From contig CAYWOD010000017.1 in NCBI GenBank assembly GCA_964459805.1, positions 1-26,977 of the forward strand: DNA of 26,977 nt, given 5' to 3'. This DNA comes from DAOVRL01 sp964459805 (lineage in GTDB: Bacteria > Planctomycetota > Phycisphaerae > Sedimentisphaerales > Anaerobacaceae). Both the position numbers and the translations under genes were made by a program. Shown one piece after another: positions 8,401 through 15,934 of the stretch. Every line of letters begins with the position of its first letter. Position 1 is the stretch's first letter. The notes below the pieces were generated by a model that saw only the letters and a program-made list of their open reading frames with translations, did no database searches and was not told where the DNA came from.

Positions 8401-10014
8401 ATTCTAAAGGCCAACGTCTTTGTCGCTGATCACCCGAACCTGTTCGCTATAAGGATGATGAACTTCGCCTGCGGACCGGACAGCCTCAAAATCTACCAGG
8501 AAGAAAAGATCCAGCAGGCCGCCAACAAGCCGATCCTTGTTCTGCTGACCGACGCCCAGACCAACAACGCACCATTCGTGACGCGAACCGAAGCCCACGA
8601 GAGGGTCGTCAACCAGACCAAACAAAAAGGGCTGAGCCTCGAACGAATAAAGAGGCGATCACGCGGCGAGACCGCCGGTCGAACCTGGCTGCTGCCGTAT
8701 ATGGGCGATGCCAGCTTCGTCGGTGCCGCCGGCCTGCGGTACTTCGGCGTGGATGCTTTGGTGCTCCCGACCGACACACCCAGAGGCTACGAAGTCGCAC
8801 GCCGGCACATCTACACCGAAGTCTGCCATCCGCTCAAAGGCGTCGTTGGCGACGCAATCGGCTTCCTCCACGAGCAGATCGAGGCAAAAGGCAGAGAATA
8901 CGTCGAAAGCAGCTACCTCGTAATGCTGCCGACCACGAGCGGCCCGTGCAGATTCGGCAAATACACCGAGCTGATGCGTGAATTTCTTGACGCCGAAGGC
9001 CTCGAAAAGGTCCCCGTCGCCGGACCTTCTTCCGAGACCGACTATTTCGACATACCTTTCCCCAGGGAGCTCAGCTCATCCGGCAAGATGAGGATGCAGA
9101 AGATGCTCTTCAAGGGAATAAAGGCCTCGGACCTGCTTGAAGACATTTATCTGAGGTACCGTCCCTATGCCCGCGACAAAGAGCATATACAAGAATTGAA
9201 GCAGCGAAGACTGCACGAGTTAGAGAAGATTGTAGAAGCCGGCGCCGAAACGTCCGATTTGGTGGACTGGGGAAAAGAAACGGTGCGCCAATTCAAAACC
9301 CTGAATCCGCAACGGCAGCAGAGGTTCCCCATCGTCCTCTACATCGGCGAGATTTATATGAGGCAGCACGACCCTTACACCGGTTTTGTGATTGAACAGT
9401 TGCAGCAGCAGGGCCTCGAGGTCGTGCGCGACCCGGTAAGCGACTGGCTCGACTATGTAAATAAAATGAACCTGAGAAACGCCAAGAGGGACCTGGCGCT
9501 GCGCATCAGGCAGTTTGATTTCCGCAGGGCGCTCAAGACGGTCCGAAAAGTCATTAAGTCCCTCATCAAGGGCAGGTATATGGCTTATGCCGAAGCGAAA
9601 ATAGCCGAGCCCTTCCACGAGGTGCTGCACGGCAGACACGTCCTGCCCAAACCGATGCAGATGATAGAGACGCTCGAAGAAAATCACGAATGTCACGGCA
9701 ACATCGAGGGGGAGTCGCCGCTGAGCACCGGCATCGCCTATCATGTTATGAACGACCTTATCGAGCCGCACGGCGAGGCCTGCATCTCAGGAATCTTCCA
9801 CGTTGCACCTTTCACCTGCATGCAGGAAGGTGTCGCAACAGCTAAGATCGAGGCGATGGCCAAAGAGCTCCGCAAAAGAAAGCCCGACCTGGTCTTCCCC
9901 ATCGTCCACGCCTTCTTCGGCGATTCGCCGAGTGCCAACCTCGATTCTGAAATCGCCGTCTTCACCGAGCAGTGCTACCAGAGAAAAGAGATGCTCCAGG
10001 AAAAACACAAATAG
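5407..10014 (+). CDS. Giant acyl-CoA dehydratase activase-related ATPase
   Basis: A 1535-residue protein of the BadF/BadG/BcrA/BcrD-DUF2229 type. A first ASKHA-fold ATPase domain (about 15-316) begins with FGGFDVGSGLVHYAVL. The second (about 369-645) is canonical: VLGIDGGSTTTKGALVE, GVGTTGSARK, FEVGGQDMKF, NYSCQAGSGQTLENMA and DSTCGVFMEMDENR. C511 and C551 are the expected ligands of the dimer-bridging [4Fe-4S] cluster. A DUF2229/dehydratase-like region follows from about 755 (VGIKRSTATLG, TSGPCRFGKY, CISGIFHVAPFTCMQEG). Such proteins use ATP to drive low-potential electrons into a partner iron-sulfur protein, as HgdC does for 2-hydroxyacyl-CoA dehydratase. The substrate of the large single-chain form is not established. 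The gene stands alone with its own promoter and no dehydratase subunits nearby. Confidence 0.9.
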   Translation: MDKVNKAKAVSSEKALFGGFDVGSGLVHYAVLNAAKDIVYCPEPIMHFANPIGAIREGWRDVIGKFGRAAIKNTAFTGSGAQAFPKVMPGVTYVYDSVVIPKGAGLIQRKAKYIFHIGAKDSYFFNISQVNGKKIIQEWKTGSKCGGGSGTLIEKQCRRLFEGEVPAPSLEDTSDAIDEGDRKKIRARNRSKLQVRLEEMFCRAEAEAQSSTEPSEFLARCGVVIQSDLIHKQNEGVARRDNLAGLFRTVARNFKIDVLGSRGFESSSSSGYAIATGGVMSNDLVREGLAQLLGIRIERPRYFHNVAAIGAALKGLEDNNSVVFNLEQLDRVAQYSREKRQFSPPLSQSLDKVREKSEGLTGEIPQGTEVVLGIDGGSTTTKGALVEIATGRLLDKLYIKTHGNPEESLKRVLKYLSRHKDTVVVKGVGTTGSARKLYEKILLGKRRAEELANAGAEVVDRVTDEITCHALGVKHCNPEIDTIFEVGGQDMKFTSFGPDGTVKEAKMNYSCQAGSGQTLENMADIINLNVEDSLQEAALRAPRVPIIDSTCGVFMEMDENRLIAEGFSRDEIAAAIVRGTAASYYYKFVGGSQHVGQKCSAQGGPPLGKAFLAALAQVTNKQIEGYPHREMFGAWGQGLDIIENIKQFEQEGKKYGSAFRGWNLVDMPFEKRSISCRELFKDKSCGMRDCQLEIFSIEDDEIITGGFCPRGNSEASRKPKTNYVDRYHKIYEKHFKKQGALQADLASAALDGSAITVGIKRSTATLGEKGIWSAALFNKLGFCPVVSARSTKEIAKIGVDNSRTEFCIARKLATGHASVLNDDPNIEYLFNPSFIEQRTGEPPDLKYCIYTESEGYILNDVLSLDKSKQINPILHFGDEELVVQAFRREFDRLGFAFSDRGIRAAIKYADQMEEQFKAELYAEGDKFLRRIEADNEKAYVGIGRDYVLLDPEASSNSGSMFSQVRGLDYIPQVFIEHKFEDIRLDQIVENEFWVQSVKILKANVFVADHPNLFAIRMMNFACGPDSLKIYQEEKIQQAANKPILVLLTDAQTNNAPFVTRTEAHERVVNQTKQKGLSLERIKRRSRGETAGRTWLLPYMGDASFVGAAGLRYFGVDALVLPTDTPRGYEVARRHIYTEVCHPLKGVVGDAIGFLHEQIEAKGREYVESSYLVMLPTTSGPCRFGKYTELMREFLDAEGLEKVPVAGPSSETDYFDIPFPRELSSSGKMRMQKMLFKGIKASDLLEDIYLRYRPYARDKEHIQELKQRRLHELEKIVEAGAETSDLVDWGKETVRQFKTLNPQRQQRFPIVLYIGEIYMRQHDPYTGFVIEQLQQQGLEVVRDPVSDWLDYVNKMNLRNAKRDLALRIRQFDFRRALKTVRKVIKSLIKGRYMAYAEAKIAEPFHEVLHGRHVLPKPMQMIETLEENHECHGNIEGESPLSTGIAYHVMNDLIEPHGEACISGIFHVAPFTCMQEGVATAKIEAMAKELRKRKPDLVFPIVHAFFGDSPSANLDSEIAVFTEQCYQRKEMLQEKHK

Positions 10015-10378
10015 CACCAAACGGCAGAGCGTTTTCTTGGTGTCATGCTGATAAGCAGGACCGCCCAAAGGAGCAACTCGCCCCGGTCCACTTTCGAGAG
10101 TATCCTTCTGGACTGGACGGCCAAACCGCGGCCATCAGAAAGAGTCCTCGAGAGCAAGGTTTTCGCCGGCGCAGGCCACGCCATCCTCAGCACACAGGGT
10201 GAGGGCGAGCTGTCCGCGGCGAGATAACCGCTCCGACCAGACCGGTCTGCTCAGACAATGGCCTCCGAGAAGCGATAGGAACTCTTTTAAGTCGTGGAGA
10301 TCCCATCTCCGCAATCGGACAGAGGCCATCGCCCACTCGTCGGCGAAGACGATCACCGTTCTGCATCTTAACAGGCCT
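10015..10378. other. Gene-poor interval after the activase gene
   Basis: About 360 bases without a supported gene. A short inverted repeat CACCAA/TTGGTG (10015-10020 and 10037-10042) directly follows the activase stop but lacks a T-run, so it is only a weak terminator candidate. Several overlapping reading frames of 60-76 codons exist on both strands with no recognisable motif. Base composition stays GC-rich, so this may be decayed coding sequence. Confidence 0.4.
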
Positions 10379-10401
10379 CGTAGGGTGGGCTTTGCCCACC
10401 A
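10379..10401. repeat. REP-like palindrome, copy 1
   Basis: GTAGGGTGGGC-TTT-GCCCACC forms a 7-bp GC-rich stem (GGTGGGC/GCCCACC) just beyond the stop codon of the membrane-protein gene at 10402. A related copy with the same GTAGGGTGGGC arm lies at 26914-26931. There is no T-run, so it is better read as a dispersed palindromic element than as an intrinsic terminator, though it could stabilise the 3' end of the transcript. Confidence 0.5.
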
Positions 10402-11007
10402 TCAAGTTCCGAGGTCCGGAAGGACCCGCCTCTTGACCAACAAGGATACAAGGAGAACTGCGGCGCCTACCATTCCTGTCACAGACCCTATATTCAAAAG
10501 AAGCCTGTCCTCCAACAGATACCACGCGATTGAACACGATTGCTGCAAAACGGACGAAGCAGCCAAGATCACTCCAAGACTCAAGACAGTGATCATTTTC
10601 TGATACTTCCGTAGAAACAGGAGGATAACGACTACAATAGCCGGGATAATCGACACCGCCAGTACCACCCACAATGTGCGATACTGGCAATGTGCCATTC
10701 GCGCAATCCTACTTACCTGCCAGCCCAGGGCGATAACCCACGCGACTGCGAAAACTGCCAAGGCCGCAAGGCCCGCCTTGGGCCGGTGAGACAGAGCCAA
10801 AGCGAGTAATACCACCGCCCCTACTCCAAAAGGAAGGGCTTCTATTAAAGCCACATTGAACCCCGTGACAAATTCATCACCAACATAGTACCCGTCCCAC
10901 GCATCCACGGGAGCCCATGTGCCTTCAGCAGGCAGAAAATACGATGCTGCCAGCAGCACGCAACTGACGACAATTATCACATTCGCCAACTTATTGACCT
11001 TTTGCAT
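10402..11007 (-). CDS. Hypothetical polytopic membrane protein
   Basis: A 201-residue protein with about five hydrophobic segments, at roughly 8-26, 58-72, 79-96, 110-130 and 136-155, plus a likely further helix near 170-190. The N-terminus (VNKLANVIIVVSCVLLAASYFLP) resembles an uncleaved signal anchor. A short loop (about 27-50) rich in W, D and Y follows. No catalytic motif or known family is recognised. It ends at a palindromic repeat and lies 30 bases downstream of another small membrane-protein gene on the same strand, so the two may be co-transcribed. Confidence 0.65.
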   Translation of the reverse strand: MQKVNKLANVIIVVSCVLLAASYFLPAEGTWAPVDAWDGYYVGDEFVTGFNVALIEALPFGVGAVVLLALALSHRPKAGLAALAVFAVAWVIALGWQVSRIARMAHCQYRTLWVVLAVSIIPAIVVVILLFLRKYQKMITVLSLGVILAASSVLQQSCSIAWYLLEDRLLLNIGSVTGMVGAAVLLVSLLVKRRVLPDLGT

Positions 11008-11036
11008 TTTCGGGTCTCTCTAATGTTACTACGGCA

Positions 11037-11273
11037 TCAGTCTGTCTCTTGTTTGTGCTTGGTTTTGTCAGGTTCTCGGTGTTTCTGTGACTGATGTGTA
11101 CTTCCGGTTTGGTGATGCAGCCACACCTTTGCGCACGCTCCGAAAAAGATCAAAGCAATCCAAACCATAAAAGGGATACCCGGATATTCTGCCCCAAACA
11201 AACATCCCATCGAGAAGACCATTACTAAGCTAACAGCCCAATTCGCATAGAATACATGAACACTTTTTGACAT
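11037..11273 (-). CDS. Small two-helix membrane protein
   Basis: A 78-residue protein, MSKSVHVFYANWAVSL at the start, with two hydrophobic segments (about 9-27 and 33-50) and a basic, polar, His/Lys/Gln-rich tail (HHQTGSTHQSQKHREP). The ATG at 11273 is preferred over one 21 bases upstream because GGAAGAG lies about 7 bases before it. It is followed closely by the other membrane-protein gene. No family or function is recognised. Confidence 0.5.
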   Translation of the reverse strand: MSKSVHVFYANWAVSLVMVFSMGCLFGAEYPGIPFMVWIALIFFGACAKVWLHHQTGSTHQSQKHREPDKTKHKQETD

Positions 11274-11366
11274 GGCACACTCTTCCACCATCAAATTGCA
11301 ATTCTTCTTTTGTGCTTTGGTTTCTTAGGCTATTCTCTGCTCTGTGTGCTCTGTAGTCTCTGTGGC

Positions 11367-11852
11367 TTAGTTGATCTTCTTGAGGAGCTCTTTCCTCGCT
11401 TTGACGCGCATTTTGGCGTTCTCGTAGCGTTTCTTCTCGGCGGCGGTTTGCGGCACTATCGGCGGCACGATTGTCGGCTTTTTATTCTCGTCCAGCGCGA
11501 CAAACGTCAGATGCGCCGTCGTGGCGATGACCTCGTTGCCGCCGTAAGGGTCTTCTCTTGTAACCTGCACGCCCACTTCCATCGACGAGCGCCCGACGTA
11601 ATTGACCGCGGCCTTCAAGAGCACATGGTCGCCGATGCGGATCGGCTCTTTGAAGATGATAGAGTCGATGCCCGCGGTGACGACCTCTTTGCCGCAGTGC
11701 CTCTGCGCCGCTAATGCCGCGACCATATCAATCCACGCGACAATAGCCCCGCCGAACGCCGTGCCGTGCGGATTCGCCTGCTGGGGCATAACTAAGTATC
11801 TCGTTTCAACCGCGCTTTGTTTTGGACTCTTACCCTTATGATTTTCTGTCAT
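11367..11852 (-). CDS. Acyl-CoA thioesterase, hotdog fold (YciA/BACH type)
   Basis: A 161-residue single-hotdog protein. The N-terminal motif RYLVMPQQANPHGTAFGG, followed by AIVAWIDMVAALAAQRH, is characteristic of the YciA/acyl-CoA hydrolase group, with the active-site Asn/His region and the helix carrying Asp. GDHVLLKAAVNYVGRSSMEV provides the usual central strand pattern. Such enzymes hydrolyse acyl-CoA to free acid and CoA in the cytoplasm; chain-length preference cannot be read from the sequence. The Lys/Arg-rich C-terminus is typical. It lies 92 bases after the hydrogenase protease gene on the same strand, without an obvious functional tie. Confidence 0.88.
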   Translation of the reverse strand: MTENHKGKSPKQSAVETRYLVMPQQANPHGTAFGGAIVAWIDMVAALAAQRHCGKEVVTAGIDSIIFKEPIRIGDHVLLKAAVNYVGRSSMEVGVQVTREDPYGGNEVIATTAHLTFVALDENKKPTIVPPIVPQTAAEKKRYENAKMRVKARKELLKKIN

Positions 11853-11944
11853 GTCAGGACCCCGCCAACGTCTGCGAGTTTCGATTCTGCATTTCTAAGG
11901 CCCTGCGAGTTTACACCATTTTGCCCCGGACCACAACCGAGCAG

Positions 11945-12430
11945 CTATTGGAAATGCTCCCGGGCGAGCACCTCGACAGCGTGCTCTACCGCCGCCTCAA
12001 CAGGACTCGAGAGCCCGGGATTCACGCTCTCGCAACTGCCTGCCACTTGACAGGCGATCACGATGACTTCTACGCCACAAAGGTCGCGAAGCTCGCGGAG
12101 CAGATTCGATGTGGGTATCTGGTGCATGGAGAAGTCGTCGAGCTTAACCTGCGGATAAGAGTCGATGTCCGGGGAGAAGACCTCGCCCGGCTTGCGGCCG
12201 CAGTCCATCGCATCTACAATGACGACCTTTGACGGCTTCTTATCGGAGAGTATGGTGTCGAACAGAATCTCTCGAACGGAGGTTCCGGCATCGAAGACAC
12301 AAATATCAGCGGGAATCGTGAAATCTGCTTCAAGGCGTTGAGCAACAGCCGGGCCAAACCCGTCATCTCCAAGCAATATGTTGCCACATCCTAAGATGAG
12401 AGTAGATTTGTCGTGCCAGTCGGGTTCCAT
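11945..12430 (-). CDS. [NiFe]-hydrogenase maturation protease (HycI/FrhD type)
   Basis: A 161-residue endopeptidase that removes the C-terminal tail of the hydrogenase large subunit after nickel insertion. Family signatures are present: LILGCGNILLGDDGFGP near residues 11-27 (nickel-sensing acidic residue in GDD), VIVDAMDCG (70-78) with the second acidic ligand, and a His in DDFSMHQ near 103. Its likely substrate is the large subunit encoded upstream, which keeps a 25-residue tail after its last cluster motif. The 273-base gap from that gene is wide for an operon and holds strong hairpins. ATG at 12430. Confidence 0.92.
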   Translation of the reverse strand: MEPDWHDKSTLILGCGNILLGDDGFGPAVAQRLEADFTIPADICVFDAGTSVREILFDTILSDKKPSKVVIVDAMDCGRKPGEVFSPDIDSYPQVKLDDFSMHQIPTSNLLRELRDLCGVEVIVIACQVAGSCESVNPGLSSPVEAAVEHAVEVLAREHFQ

Positions 12431-12576
12431 TAGTACGAGCTTGCTAAAATATTTTTAGTTGCACCGGTGATTCGCATATTGTGCGGAGGGCCTACAGTAA
12501 TGTCACTATCCGGACGAGCATTTGCGCACAGCGGGACATATTCAGCGTTCTCCGGCGAGATTCCAGAGAAGCGAGC

Positions 12577-12653
12577 TTACGCCTCCGGCCGAGATGGGCC
12601 GGAGACGTAATACATATCAGCTTAGGCCCGCGACAGTCTTTACGACAGACTGT
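12577..12653. other. Two strong hairpins between mvhA and the protease gene
   Basis: TTACG-c-CTCCGGCC, loop GAGATG, GGCCGGAG-a-CGTAA makes a 13-bp stem with a single mismatch (12577-12610). A second hairpin, ACAGTCT/AGACTGT with a 7-base loop, lies at 12633-12653. Neither is followed by a U-tract on the minus strand. They may terminate part of the transcripts in a factor-dependent way, protect the upstream mRNA, or mark a processing site. The surrounding interval 12431-12703 has no gene. Confidence 0.5.
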
Positions 12654-12703
12654 GCGAATGCCCTGTAGTTATCCGTGAAAAGAGAGCTACCTCAGGCAGT
12701 TTC

Positions 12704-14143
12704 TCAATTCGTTATAGTGTCGATTACTTTTCCTTCAGCGTCCCGAATCTCAAGCTTCACGGGTATTGTGCCGTCCAACTTATGGGTTGCGCAGGACAAA
12801 CATGGATCGTGCGCGCGTATGGCCATCTCGACCTTGTTCAGGATACCCTGATCGTAATTGCCGTCCTTGATGAGGGCTTTGGCTGTCTGTTTGACGGACA
12901 TATTGATCGCCGCATTGTTGTGCGTGGTGCCTACAATCAGATTGACATTGGTGATCAGCCCGTTTTCATCCGTTTCATAGTCGTGGATCAACGTGCCTCT
13001 GGGCGCCTCGACGCAGCCCACGCCGTGCCCGGCGCGTGGCGTGACCGGGACGCGTGTCTCCTTCCCGGTGATCTCCGGGTCGTTCAGGAGCTCGATGGTG
13101 TGCTCGGCATTGTAAACCAGCTCGATCAGTCTGGCGTAGTTATAGAGCAGCGTCTGTTGGGCGGGCCGACCAAAGCTCTCCCGGAATTCTTCGAGCTCGG
13201 CCTGGGCCAGCGGCGTCGCCATCTTGTCGCAGACATTGATGCGAGCAAGCGTGTTCGTGCGGTAGATCCCGACCGGCCCGTCCAGGTCCATGTTGAACTC
13301 GCCCCACTTCTTCGCGTACGGAAACTTGAGATACGTCCACGGCTCTATGTGCTCAGCGATGTATTCGGTGTACTGGTCGTAGGCGAATTCATCGTACGTC
13401 CCATCGGGCTTCATCAGCCTGAGCTTCCCATCATAGACATTCAGGGTTCCGTCGTCGGTGACGGTTCCGAGGAAGCCCGTCTCGATGATACCGACAGTCT
13501 TTATGGCGTCGAGGTACTTGGGGAAGATGTCCTTCTTGGCGAAGCCGATGGCGAACTTGGCGAACTCCAGCACTTCGTCTGCCATGGGAATAAGTTGCTG
13601 CCGTTCGGCCTCGGTTAGAGGCTTGCTAAATCCGCCGGGCACGGCCGTCACGGGATGGATCGACTTGCCCGATGCGATACCCAGCATCTGCGTGCCGAGG
13701 TACCGGGCATGCACGACCTTCTTGCCGAGGTCCGGATTCGCCTGCACGATGCCGAGGACATTGCGGACGGAGTAGTCCGCGTCGGGGCCCATCACGAAGT
13801 CCGGGCCGGCCAGGAAGAAGAAGTGGAGTATCTTGTCCGAGCAGAAGGCGATGCTCTGACAGAGATCCCTGAGCTTTGTCCCCGTAGGCGGCGGCGTTAC
13901 CCCGAAGATCGCGTCGTTGGCCTTCGCCGAGGCCAGGTGATGGTGCCACGGGCACACGCCGCAGATGCTCGTTACAATGCGAGGAAGCTCTTCCACGGGC
14001 CTGCCGATACAGAACTTCTCAAAGCCGCGAAGCTCGACCACATTGACGAATGTGTCGGCTACATTACCGCTGTCGTCAAGATTTATGGTTATCTTGGCAT
14101 GGCCCTCTATTCTAGTTACCGGAGCAATTGTGATTGTCTTCAT
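12704..14143 (-). CDS. mvhA: [NiFe] hydrogenase large subunit, group 3c (MvhA)
   Basis: The 479-residue catalytic subunit, which splits or forms H2 at a NiFe(CN)2CO centre in the cytoplasm. RIEGHAK is at 11-17, the L1 motif SICGVCPWHHHLA has C61 and C64, and the L2 motif DPCLSCATH has C448, C451 and H454. Together these give the four cysteine ligands. Twenty-five residues follow H454, the tail expected to be cut by the maturation protease encoded next. The length and motif variants fit methyl-viologen-reducing/F420-non-reducing hydrogenases that partner HdrA through MvhD. The ribosome site AAGGAGG lies before the ATG and the gene begins 17 bases after mvhG. Directionality in vivo is not determinable. 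Confidence 0.96.
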   Translation of the reverse strand: MKTITIAPVTRIEGHAKITINLDDSGNVADTFVNVVELRGFEKFCIGRPVEELPRIVTSICGVCPWHHHLASAKANDAIFGVTPPPTGTKLRDLCQSIAFCSDKILHFFFLAGPDFVMGPDADYSVRNVLGIVQANPDLGKKVVHARYLGTQMLGIASGKSIHPVTAVPGGFSKPLTEAERQQLIPMADEVLEFAKFAIGFAKKDIFPKYLDAIKTVGIIETGFLGTVTDDGTLNVYDGKLRLMKPDGTYDEFAYDQYTEYIAEHIEPWTYLKFPYAKKWGEFNMDLDGPVGIYRTNTLARINVCDKMATPLAQAELEEFRESFGRPAQQTLLYNYARLIELVYNAEHTIELLNDPEITGKETRVPVTPRAGHGVGCVEAPRGTLIHDYETDENGLITNVNLIVGTTHNNAAINMSVKQTAKALIKDGNYDQGILNKVEMAIRAHDPCLSCATHKLDGTIPVKLEIRDAEGKVIDTITN

Positions 14144-14160
14144 AAATATATACCTCCTTA

Positions 14161-15114
14161 CTACTTTGGACGTGCCGGCAACGGCCTGAGGCGCTTGTGA
14201 GCACCAATGTACCTGTTCAACAGTGCACGTCTATCCGGAACTTGTTTTGCATCCAGCCCTATGGATGAAATAGCAGTCATCATGTCAACCAGGGGATTGG
14301 CGCCTTTGCGGATCGGACCGAAGCATCCACGGCATGGCATATACCCCTTGATGCAACGTGGGACTGTTACCCCCTCGCCGTCTCCTTCCTTATGGCCGCA
14401 GCCCGCCAGGGTGACCGGTCCCAGACACAAGTAGCCCTGCTCCATATAACACCTGGTTTGATCCCAGGGCTGGCTTTGATCGAACTCTACAGACTCAAGC
14501 ATTCTCTTGATATCGCCTCCCGAGGCCTTCTTTTCTCGTCTTAGGGGGCACTCGTCGCAGACACTGCGCTCGGGAATCTCAAAAGATTCGCCTTTCAACA
14601 GTGCGGTCAGGGCCTTGACAACCAGATCAGGGTTTGTAGGACAGCCCGGAATGCGGATATCCACATCCACAACCTCATCGACAGCATAGACCCTGTCCAG
14701 CAGGGGCGGGAGGTTCTCGGTTGGTGTCTCGGCCGAGTCGGTCGTCTTGCAGTCCTTATAGACCTTATGGTAGAGGTCTTCGAGAGGGAACATATTTGCC
14801 ATAGCGGGAATCCCCCCGAAGCACGCACATGAGCCCAGAGCAATAAGGGTCTTGCACTTCTTCCTCATCTCCTCAGCAATGTGCTTTTCCTTCTCATTTC
14901 GCACGCCTCCGGAGATTATCCCCACATCAGCCTCGGGGATCTCCATCTGCTCTTTTTCTCCCGTTTGGCCAAAATACTTATGGTCCATCAAAATGGGCAT
15001 GTGGACAAAATCGAGCTCAGGCAACAGGTCAAGAAGCGGCTCGCCTATGTCCAGTATTGTGACCTCACATCCGCCACAGATGTTCAGCCATTCTTCTGCT
15101 ACTTTAACTGCCAC
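14161..15114 (-). CDS. mvhG: [NiFe] hydrogenase small subunit (MvhG)
   Basis: The 317-residue electron-transfer subunit of MvhAG. Proximal-cluster cysteines are C13 and C16 (NICGGCE), C96 (GSCACFGG) and C158 (PGCPTNP). Further cysteines for the medial and distal clusters are C186, C189, C222 and C230, and C239, C254, C261 and C264. There is no Tat signal peptide, consistent with a cytoplasmic group-3 enzyme. It starts with GTG at 15114 behind an excellent AAAGGAGG. A 9-bp hairpin and a 64-residue gene separate it from mvhD, an unusual insertion into the normally tight mvhDGA order. Confidence 0.95.
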   Translation of the reverse strand: MAVKVAEEWLNICGGCEVTILDIGEPLLDLLPELDFVHMPILMDHKYFGQTGEKEQMEIPEADVGIISGGVRNEKEKHIAEEMRKKCKTLIALGSCACFGGIPAMANMFPLEDLYHKVYKDCKTTDSAETPTENLPPLLDRVYAVDEVVDVDIRIPGCPTNPDLVVKALTALLKGESFEIPERSVCDECPLRREKKASGGDIKRMLESVEFDQSQPWDQTRCYMEQGYLCLGPVTLAGCGHKEGDGEGVTVPRCIKGYMPCRGCFGPIRKGANPLVDMMTAISSIGLDAKQVPDRRALLNRYIGAHKRLRPLPARPK

Positions 15115-15181
15115 GGTATTACCTCCTTTCTAAAGAGTTTTGACATTCACAACGGTCTGTCATAATACTTACGTCAGTACG

Positions 15182-15207
15182 GTGCTGTCTGACGGTTAAG
15201 ACAGCAC
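15182..15207. other. Intercistronic hairpin before mvhG
   Basis: GTGCTGTCT and AGACAGCAC form a perfect 9-bp stem around an 8-base loop. It lies 15 bases after the stop of the 64-residue gene and well before the mvhG ribosome site (minus strand). No T-run follows, so an mRNA-processing or stability role that sets hydrogenase-subunit ratios is more likely than termination. Confidence 0.55.
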
Positions 15208-15221
15208 GCGCTTGGGTTTGC

Positions 15222-15416
15222 TTACTGGTCTAAGACAATCTCAGTGACAACGCGTCGTGTGTAAAGCAGCACCTTGCCATCCTCACGACACGCTTGAACT
15301 TCGAAGCCCTTTTCGCTGTACTGCTTCCGGACCGAGTCGGCCTGTTTTTCGTCGTCGTACTCTTGGCCGTCCCACATGAATTTCTTGCCTTCGAATAAGC
15401 GAGCTTGTTTTGCCAT
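15222..15416 (-). CDS. Small hypothetical protein between mvhD and mvhG
   Basis: A 64-residue protein beginning MAKQARLFEGKKFMWDG, containing YDDEKQADSVRKQYSEKGFEV and ending in a strand-like VLLYTRRVVTEIVLDQ. The pattern suggests a compact alpha/beta fold with a predicted helix at about 20-36 and a beta hairpin near 38-62. It has a single cysteine, so no cluster-binding motif. The ATG lies 83 bases after the mvhD stop. Its place inside the hydrogenase operon suggests an accessory or structural subunit, but no family is recognised and the role is unknown. Confidence 0.65.
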   Translation of the reverse strand: MAKQARLFEGKKFMWDGQEYDDEKQADSVRKQYSEKGFEVQACREDGKVLLYTRRVVTEIVLDQ

Positions 15417-15499
15417 ATCTTAAAGTCCTGCGAAATTTCTTTCCACAATTTACATCTGCGCCAAATTCGGCACAACGCAGTCCGGCCGGGCCAAACCCG

Positions 15500-15916
15500 T
15501 CAAGTCCTGTACGGACTGGGGCCCAGCTCTCGGACAGCCTCGGTCATTTCCCGCATCACCTCGGCAAACCTCGGGCCCTCGGATGCCGATATCCATTCCA
15601 GCCTGAACCGCTCGGGTTCCAGGCCGAAGTCTTCCAACAGCAACTCTATAGCCTCTTTTCGCTTCTCAGCCGTGAGGTTGCCGTCGATGTAATGACAGTC
15701 GCCGGGATGACAGCCGCAAACGATAACACCATCGGCGCCTTTAGTCAAGGCATCTATGACCAAGTTCGGATGCACCATCCCGGAGCACATAACGCGAACG
15801 ATTCGCATGTTCGGGGGATATTGGAGCCGGGAAACCCCGGCCAGGTCCGCCCCGGCATAAGAGCACCAGTTGCAGCAAAAACCGATAATCAGCGGTTCGA
15901 AATCTTGGTTTGCCAT
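15500..15916 (-). CDS. mvhD: MvhD/HdrA-coupling [2Fe-2S] subunit
   Basis: A 138-residue iron-sulfur protein that carries electrons from MvhAG to HdrA. The family cysteines are visible: GFCCNWCSYAGAD (C14, C15, C18), VMCSGMV (C44) and VCGCHPGDC (C67, C69, C74). It begins 18 bases after the NuoG/HdrA fusion gene, behind GAGGAG, in keeping with its direct contact with HdrA in known Hdr-Mvh complexes. Confidence 0.95.
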   Translation of the reverse strand: MANQDFEPLIIGFCCNWCSYAGADLAGVSRLQYPPNMRIVRVMCSGMVHPNLVIDALTKGADGVIVCGCHPGDCHYIDGNLTAEKRKEAIELLLEDFGLEPERFRLEWISASEGPRFAEVMREMTEAVRELGPSPYRT

Positions 15917-15934
15917 GTTAAGCGAACTCCTCTT

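Noticed and set aside
10015..10042. Rho-independent terminator of the activase gene
   Set aside because: The stem is only 6 bp with a 16-base loop and no T-run follows.
10045..10227. Overlapping 60-76 codon frames after the activase gene
   Set aside because: Frames on both strands compete and none has a family motif or good ribosome site.
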